Below, piece by piece: positions 14,069 to 17,541 of a DNA stretch of 17,541 nucleotides. The DNA comes from UBA4877 sp002399285 (GTDB lineage: Bacteria; Bacillota; Thermoanaerobacteria; Thermoanaerobacterales; UBA4877): assembly GCA_036771835.1 (NCBI GenBank), contig DAIPGN010000024.1, forward strand, positions 1-17,541. The letters run 5' to 3'. Both the position numbers and the translations under genes were made by a program. The notes under the pieces were generated by a model. That model was not told the origin of the DNA and did no database searches. It saw nothing but the letters and a program-made list of their open reading frames with translations. The number at the start of each line of letters is the position of its first letter. Within the stretch, counting starts at the first letter, position 1.

Positions 14069-14203
14069 ACTTGTATTATACCATATATTCACAGATAGTA
14101 AACATAAAATTTTAGAGTCAATTGTCAAATTAAATTCTACCCCTTATCCTCTCAAGGTTGAAATTAGCATGGGAAAAGTGATATATTTTTGCAGCAATTA
14201 ATA

Positions 14204-14249
14204 TTCGGGACCATGAGGTCGAAGGTTCAAGTCCTGTTGCCCCGACCAT
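14204..14249 (+). repeat. Right attachment repeat (displaced 3' half of tRNA-Pro)
   Basis: This is the second copy of the 46-bp tRNA segment. It has no 5' half and so is not a tRNA gene. Its one difference (A at 14222 instead of C) would turn the second base pair of the T stem into an A-G mismatch, consistent with decay once the copy was no longer under selection. A strong terminator follows immediately, presumably the original tRNA-Pro terminator. Confidence 0.88.
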
Positions 14250-14250
14250 G

Positions 14251-14302
14251 CGGAGTGTCCTTATAGGATTTGAGTATCCTATCAAGGACACTCCGTTTTT
14301 TT
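14251..14302 (+). terminator. Strong terminator after the displaced tRNA end
   Basis: Bases 14251-14269 pair with 14276-14295 (19 bp, one bulged C at 14283) around loop TTGAGT, followed by seven T. It is oriented for plus-strand transcripts, so it fits the ancestral tRNA-Pro gene. The minus-strand small recombinase gene ends inside it. Confidence 0.85.
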
Positions 14303-14662
14303 ACGCTCAAAAAAGGGATATAGGTTGCGATTGCTGATTTCCAGTCCCTCCGATACACAAAGCAGCGTTACCTTGTGTTCGTTCAAAAGGCCAATGTACG
14401 ACTGCACCATGCCCCACTCCCGCCCGAGCCGCGAAAGGTTTTTCACCAGCACCACATCAACCTCGCCCGCGCATACGGCCCTTGTGATCTCTGCCAGCGC
14501 CGGACGCTCCAATGTAAGGCCGCTCCCACTTTCCGCTTGAACGCTGATAATGGTATAGCCGTTTCGCTCGGCGTACCAGCGCAGTTCGGCGGCTTGGGCC
14601 TCCAGTCTGAACGTGTCCTCACGGGCCACACGGCAGTAAAGGGCGACTCGCAATTTTTTCAT
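14282..14662 (-). CDS. Small resolvase-domain protein lacking the catalytic serine
   Basis: This 126-aa protein consists only of a serine-recombinase N-terminal domain. The family block reads ALYCRVARED, with Ala13 (codon GCC) where the nucleophilic serine normally lies; the neighbouring large recombinase has ALYCRLSRDD. The arginine motif 'VLVKNLSRLGRE' is kept, but no recombinase or DNA-binding domain follows. The frame is open to 14701, but AAGGTGG lies 8 nt before the ATG at 14662 (MKKLRVALYC), a standard family start. It begins 14 bp after the large recombinase stop, so the two are probably co-expressed. It may act as a partner or regulator of that enzyme. The last residues (TECP and stop) are encoded by the tRNA-terminator hairpin, so the native C-terminus may have been replaced. 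Confidence 0.8.
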   Translation of the reverse strand: MKKLRVALYCRVAREDTFRLEAQAAELRWYAERNGYTIISVQAESGSGLTLERPALAEITRAVCAGEVDVVLVKNLSRLGREWGMVQSYIGLLNEHKVTLLCVSEGLEISNRNLYPFFERKKTECP

Positions 14663-14675
14663 ACCTTGCACCACC

Positions 14676-16400
14676 TTATGACGCGATCCGCGCCGGTTCA
14701 TAGCTGACTACTACACCTTTTCTCGTTTCCATGAGAACATCCACCTCGGGAATATCCTCCCGATCCGGCACCGAGAACGCGCCGATGCAGTTGTAATGAA
14801 TGACGATCTGCTGGGTGGTGAGCCCGTCCTCCTGCTTTTCAGCGTGGTACACGTCGATGTGGTCAATAAGCTCCGTCACCATGCGTTGGGTGAGCGTTTG
14901 CGCCCCTGTGTAGCGCCGGACGGTATCGAGGAACAAGTCTGTTGTAAGTTGTTGGCCGCCGGACTTTTTCAGTTCCGCTTTCAGGGCTTTTATTTTCACG
15001 GCGTTTTCGCCCTGCTCCTGCTCATACCGTTTGGACATTTTAGAGAACCGCGTATCGTCGATCTTGCCGGACACGTTATCCTCGTACAGCCGTTCAAAGA
15101 GGACATCCAATTCCTTGTCCCGCGCCAGCAGGCCGTCGAGCTCCCTTTGCTTTCGATCCCGGTCACTTTGGGCCACCTTTGCGGAATGGCCCATGATTTC
15201 CTTTACGAAGTCCTCCTCGTAGTCATCGGCAAATTGTGTCAGGCGTTGAAGCTCTTGCATGACTACCTGTTCCAGAAAGTCCAGCCGAATGTAATGCGTA
15301 GCGGAACACTTGCGAAGCCCGGAATTGTGATTGGCGCAACTGAAAAACTTGATGTCGTGATTGCCCTGATTGAAATGGAAATTGAGGTTTGCGCCGCACT
15401 CGGGGCATTTCAGCAGGCCGGAGAAGATGCTGCGCTCCTGCGTGACCGTCGGCTTTTTGCGGCGGGTGCCGCTTTTCAGGCTTTGTACCTTTTCCCACGT
15501 TTCCCGGTCTATTACGGCTTCATGGACTCCGAGAAATACGGCCCGATTTTCCTCCGGGTTTTCAATACGCTGTTTCATCTTATACGACTTGGAGTAGGTT
15601 TTGAAGTTAATCACATCGCCGCAATACTCTTGCAATTCGAGGATTTTCCGAATGGTGGTATGCCCCCATTTCGTAGGCTCCAGCGTACTCTTGGAACCGC
15701 CGCGCTTTATGCCCTTGCTTTGCCAGTAGTGAGTGGGGGTGAAAACTCCGTCCCGCCCCAGCGCGGCGGCTGTTTCCGAAAGGCCATACCCGTCCAGCGC
15801 CATTTGATAAATCCGACGCACTACAGCGGCGGCCTCCGGGTCTATGATCCAATGCTTGGGGTCATCCGGGTTTTTCATGTAACCGTAGGGCGGAGCCGAT
15901 AGCGGGATGCCGGAATTGCCTTTGAGCTTGTTGACGATCCGGCGCTTTTTGGAAATGTCTTTGGCGTACCATTCGTTCATAATATTGCGGAATGGGGTAA
16001 ACTCGTTGTCGCCTTCCTCGCCGTCTACACCATCGGAAACGGCGATTAGCCGCACGTCATGCTGTGGAAAAAACTCCTCGGTGTAATAGCCGACCTTTAA
16101 GTAATCGCGGCCCAGCCGGGACAGGTCTTTAACGATCACAGCGGAGATATAGCCCGCCTCAACCGCTTTTATCATCTGCTGGAAACCGGGCCGGTCAAGG
16201 GTCGTGCCGGTAATCCCATCATCAACGAAAAACAAGGTTTCGGTATAGCCCTTTTCTTTGGCCACCTTTTGAAGTATCTTTTTCTGATTGGTGATGCTGT
16301 TGGACTCGCAGTCCATGTTATCATCCCGGCTCAAACGGCAGTACAGGGCGGCGGTATCGTCCATGCGCCTCGTGTGGTTTTTTGTGCTTGACTGTTTCAA
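14676..16400 (-). CDS. Large serine recombinase (TnpX/TndX-like)
   Basis: This protein of 574 aa catalyses excision and insertion of the element through a serine nucleophile, Ser24 in ALYCRLSRDD. The resolvase domain (about 14-165) has 'VKDLSRLGRDYLKVG'. A recombinase domain follows ('PPYGYMKNPDD...EAAAVVRRIYQMALDGYGLSETA'). Next come a zinc ribbon (CPEC near 331 and CANH...KC near 365), a long coiled coil and a C-terminal 'IDHIDVYHAE...IVIHYNCIG' DUF4368-type segment. The frame is open to a TTG at 16493. However, a consensus promoter lies at 16446-16474, inside that extension, and AGGAGG stands just before a TTG at 16400, so 16400 is chosen. The size is close to Tn5397 TndX. The gene is intact. 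Confidence 0.95.
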   Translation of the reverse strand: MKQSSTKNHTRRMDDTAALYCRLSRDDNMDCESNSITNQKKILQKVAKEKGYTETLFFVDDGITGTTLDRPGFQQMIKAVEAGYISAVIVKDLSRLGRDYLKVGYYTEEFFPQHDVRLIAVSDGVDGEEGDNEFTPFRNIMNEWYAKDISKKRRIVNKLKGNSGIPLSAPPYGYMKNPDDPKHWIIDPEAAAVVRRIYQMALDGYGLSETAAALGRDGVFTPTHYWQSKGIKRGGSKSTLEPTKWGHTTIRKILELQEYCGDVINFKTYSKSYKMKQRIENPEENRAVFLGVHEAVIDRETWEKVQSLKSGTRRKKPTVTQERSIFSGLLKCPECGANLNFHFNQGNHDIKFFSCANHNSGLRKCSATHYIRLDFLEQVVMQELQRLTQFADDYEEDFVKEIMGHSAKVAQSDRDRKQRELDGLLARDKELDVLFERLYEDNVSGKIDDTRFSKMSKRYEQEQGENAVKIKALKAELKKSGGQQLTTDLFLDTVRRYTGAQTLTQRMVTELIDHIDVYHAEKQEDGLTTQQIVIHYNCIGAFSVPDREDIPEVDVLMETRKGVVVSYEPARIAS

Positions 16401-16445
16401 AATAACCTCCTTCCCGGCAGTCAAGCAAATAGTATTTCCACTTAT

Positions 16446-16474
16446 ATTATACCTCTGCTGACCGCCCGTGTTAA
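16446..16474 (-). promoter_or_regulatory. Consensus promoter of the large recombinase
   Basis: On the minus strand, TTAACA (complement of 16469-16474), a 17-bp spacer and a perfect TATAAT (complement of 16446-16451) predict transcription from about 16439. That gives a leader of about 40 nt before the TTG at 16400. The recombinase can thus be expressed independently of the sigma factor and TnpW genes. Confidence 0.75.
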
Positions 16475-16489
16475 GGATGCCGATGACAC

Positions 16490-16636
16490 TCAAGCCCGCT
16501 CTATATCTGCCCTCATGAGCTTTAAGAGGATGTCTCTGATCGTTTCGCCCGGCTTTTTGTCCTTATAAACCGGCGTCACGATAAAAGTGATTTTACCCAC
16601 CCGATAGGTGTATTGTTCTTTCCCGTTGTCCGGCAT
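16490..16636 (-). CDS. TnpW-like transposon protein
   Basis: This is a 48-aa protein (MPDNGKEQYTYRVG, then ITFIVTPVYKDKKPGETI and a C-terminal helix). It matches the small TnpW-type proteins encoded next to the recombinase in Tn4451-related elements. The frame is open to 16765, but AGGAGG lies directly upstream of the ATG at 16636 and the extension runs through a 14-bp hairpin, so the short form is preferred. The role is unknown; an accessory function in transposition is often supposed. The recombinase gene and its promoter follow. Confidence 0.75.
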   Translation of the reverse strand: MPDNGKEQYTYRVGKITFIVTPVYKDKKPGETIRDILLKLMRADIERA

Positions 16637-16707
16637 ATTGCCTCCTTCCGAAATACGTTTCTTTTGCAATACGCTTTCACCATTTCCCGCTGTCTCTGTG
16701 GGGAAAC

Positions 16708-16745
16708 GCAAAGGGGCGGCACCCGTAAGGATGCCGCCCCTTTGC
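16708..16745 (-). terminator. 14-bp GC-rich hairpin between two transposon genes
   Basis: GCAAAGGGGCGGCA (16708-16721) pairs perfectly with TGCCGCCCCTTTGC (16732-16745) around a 10-nt loop. It lies 33 bp after the stop of the 66-aa protein gene and 72 bp before the TnpW-like start on the minus strand. The following sequence (GTTTCCCC) has only a short U run, so it could be an imperfect terminator, attenuator or mRNA-stabilising hairpin. Confidence 0.5.
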
Positions 16746-16777
16746 CTTGCTCCACCTCGGGACAAAACGTCTCGAAG

Positions 16778-16978
16778 CTAATAGGGACTATTCTGATAAT
16801 GTCGCTCGGCCTCTTCCACGCCGCGCATATCGAAAACATAGTGGAGTTCGCCCACCACACGCTGAATATCCTCGGGGGAAAAGCCGCAGTTTTCCATCGC
16901 ATAGATGACATAGCCCCGACAAGCGCCGTTGCTCCACGGCTCACTCAGCAGAGCCGCCAGCCTGGGATCGTACTTCAT
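16778..16978 (-). CDS. Conserved transposon-associated hypothetical protein, 66 aa
   Basis: This is a small acidic soluble protein (MKYDPRLAALLSEPWSNGACRG, ending ERHYQNSPY) with a central helix-rich part 'FSPEDIQRVVGELHYVFDM'. Proteins of this type recur beside the recombinase genes of clostridial conjugative or mobilisable transposons, but I know no function. The frame is open to 17071. GAGGAGG about 8 nt before the ATG at 16978 fixes the start, and the extension would cross a long inverted repeat. It lies between the sigma-factor gene and the TnpW-like gene. Confidence 0.7.
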   Translation of the reverse strand: MKYDPRLAALLSEPWSNGACRGYVIYAMENCGFSPEDIQRVVGELHYVFDMRGVEEAERHYQNSPY

Positions 16979-17003
16979 GATGTTTTCCTCCTCATAAAAG
17001 TTA

Positions 17004-17280
17004 GGGAGCGCCGCGCTCATTTTCTTGACCTGTCGTAAGACAACAATACTCGGCGCGGCGCTCCCGCACAAAAGGCTGCGGCGGCCCGGAGGGACAAGCG
17101 GCCAACTTGTCCTTATGCGGATCGTGGCCGTGGGATAGCCCTAACCCACTCGCGACGCTGGTGTTACTCGCTCGTTCCCCCTTGGGGGAAGTCCCGGCGC
17201 ACCCGCCGCCCGGCTCCCCGCGTTTCCTCGGGGCCGCCGCTATTCAGTTGTGGAGAGGATCAAACGCTCCTCTCATATAC
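17004..17280 (-). other. Structured, GC-rich non-coding region of the transposon
   Basis: About 250 bp between the sigma-factor gene and the next gene hold no convincing ORF but four inverted repeats. GGGAGCGCCGCGC (17004-17016) pairs with 17053-17065 (13 bp, 36-nt spacing). GGACAAG (17092-17098) pairs with 17106-17112. TTCCCCC (17175-17181) pairs with 17184-17190. GAGAGGA (17253-17259) pairs with 17268-17274. It could be a regulatory leader, a structured RNA, or recombinase/relaxase binding sites. Confidence 0.5.
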
Positions 17281-17325
17281 CAAAGACACTTTGGAGCTAA
17301 AACCGAGTAGGCAAGAAAGAAAATA

Positions 17326-17541
17326 TTAAAATATTTTCCTCATGCGTTCAAGGCCCCGTTTGATAGACTGCCGCACCGTATCTTCACACACGCCCTCGGC
17401 CTCGGCTACCTCTTTTACGCTCTTTCCGAGAATGATACAGGCATCGATCCGGCGCCCCTGCGTCTCGGGCAGAGAATTGAGGGCGCGGCACAGGCGGCAG
17501 AATGTTTCTTTGCGCTCTAAAAGCTCCTGCGGTGTCGGCTC
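17326..17541 (-). CDS. Sigma-70 region 4-type regulator, C-terminal part (runs off the window)
   Basis: The last 71 codons are visible, without the start. The sequence 'LCRALNSLPETQGRRIDACIILGKSVKEVAEAEGVCEDTVRQSIKRGLERMRK' is a sigma region 4 helix-turn-helix. It has the usual 'L-P-x-x-x-x-R' lead-in, a turn at 'VKEVAEAEG' and the recognition helix 'CEDTVRQSIKRG'. Short sigma-like proteins of this kind are frequent regulators in clostridial conjugative elements. It may control the transposon genes that follow on the same strand. Whether a region 2 domain precedes it cannot be seen. Confidence 0.85.
   Translation of the reverse strand, partial: EPTPQELLERKETFCRLCRALNSLPETQGRRIDACIILGKSVKEVAEAEGVCEDTVRQSIKRGLERMRKIF

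Larger units (their letters stand above)
12846..14249. mobile_element. Degenerate 1.4-kb island integrated in tRNA-Pro
   Basis: The direct repeats bound an AT-rich segment unlike both neighbours. It holds an IS3-type remnant, one unrecognised ORF, two phage-related remnants on the minus strand and a type I toxin locus next to the right repeat. No integrase gene remains, so the element has probably been reduced by deletion and IS-mediated rearrangement. The retained toxin-antitoxin may explain its persistence, which is inference. Confidence 0.75.
14303..17541. mobile_element. End of a Tn4451/TnpX-like serine-recombinase transposon (partial)
   Basis: The block has GC-rich, uniform codon use unlike both the island and the core genes, and all its genes lie on the minus strand. 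The order is sigma-70 region 4 protein, small conserved protein, TnpW-like protein, large serine recombinase, inactive small resolvase. That matches the recombination end of clostridial mobilisable or conjugative transposons. The left boundary is placed near the T run at 14296-14302 because the small recombinase frame crosses there into host terminator sequence. The right end lies outside the window. Confidence 0.7.

Noticed and set aside
14204..14249. Second tRNA-Pro gene
   Set aside because: Only the sequence from the anticodon loop to CCA is present. The acceptor 5' strand, D arm and 5' anticodon stem are missing.
14796..15902. 368-aa plus-strand ORF opposite the large recombinase
   Set aside because: It is a shadow frame of a GC-rich gene, has no initiation signal, and the minus-strand frame has all the recombinase motifs.
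1..17541. CRISPR array
   Set aside because: No regularly spaced short repeats with unique spacers were seen.

Overview
The window looks like a chromosomal segment of a low-to-mid GC Firmicute, most likely in the class Clostridia. The signs are strong GGAGG-type ribosome binding sites, TTG and GTG starts, sigma-A promoters with extended -10 boxes, a T-box leader in front of valS, a YkuK-type RNase H-like protein, a RodZ homologue, and a Tn4451/TnpX-like mobile module. The species cannot be named from sequence alone.

Core region, 1-12844. A secreted YcdB/YcdC-like protein (172-1236, +) converges on a four-gene minus-strand operon (4763 to 1199): an NMT1/SsuA-type lipoprotein, an ABC ATPase, an ABC permease and an EamA/DMT permease. 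A 19-bp hairpin sits between the lipoprotein and ATPase genes. Divergently there is a ykuK-like gene (4898-5377, +), which converges on rodZ (minus) through a shared 12-bp hairpin terminator. A strong promoter and a valine-type T-box leader (about 6390-6647) then control valS, followed closely by a GNAT acetyltransferase gene and folC. Next come a small coiled-coil protein gene and an intracellular-subtilisin-like protease gene. Each of these two genes has its Shine-Dalgarno sequence in the 3' arm of a hairpin. The core ends with a complete tRNA-Pro(CGG) gene (12769-12844).

Island, 12846-14249. The 46 bp of the tRNA from the anticodon loop through CCA recur, with one mismatch, at 14204-14249. 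The AT-rich 1.4 kb between the copies is a degenerate integrated island without an integrase. It holds an IS3-type orfA remnant with a premature stop, a short unrecognised ORF, a small phage-like gene, the tail of a probable ADP-ribosyltransferase/phage head gene, and an apparently intact type I toxin-antitoxin locus. That locus encodes a 28-aa holin-like toxin and a predicted convergent antisense RNA with its own promoter and terminator.

Mobile module, about 14303-17541, minus strand, visibly GC-richer. From right to left it contains a sigma-70 region 4 protein (cut by the window edge), a structured intergenic region, a conserved 66-aa transposon protein, a TnpW-like protein, a large serine recombinase with its own consensus promoter, and a 126-aa resolvase-like protein. 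In the last of these the catalytic serine position is alanine and there is no DNA-binding domain. Its last codons lie in the terminator hairpin that follows the second tRNA copy, so the transposon end appears to abut that terminator. Two separate mobile elements therefore seem to lie side by side at one tRNA locus.
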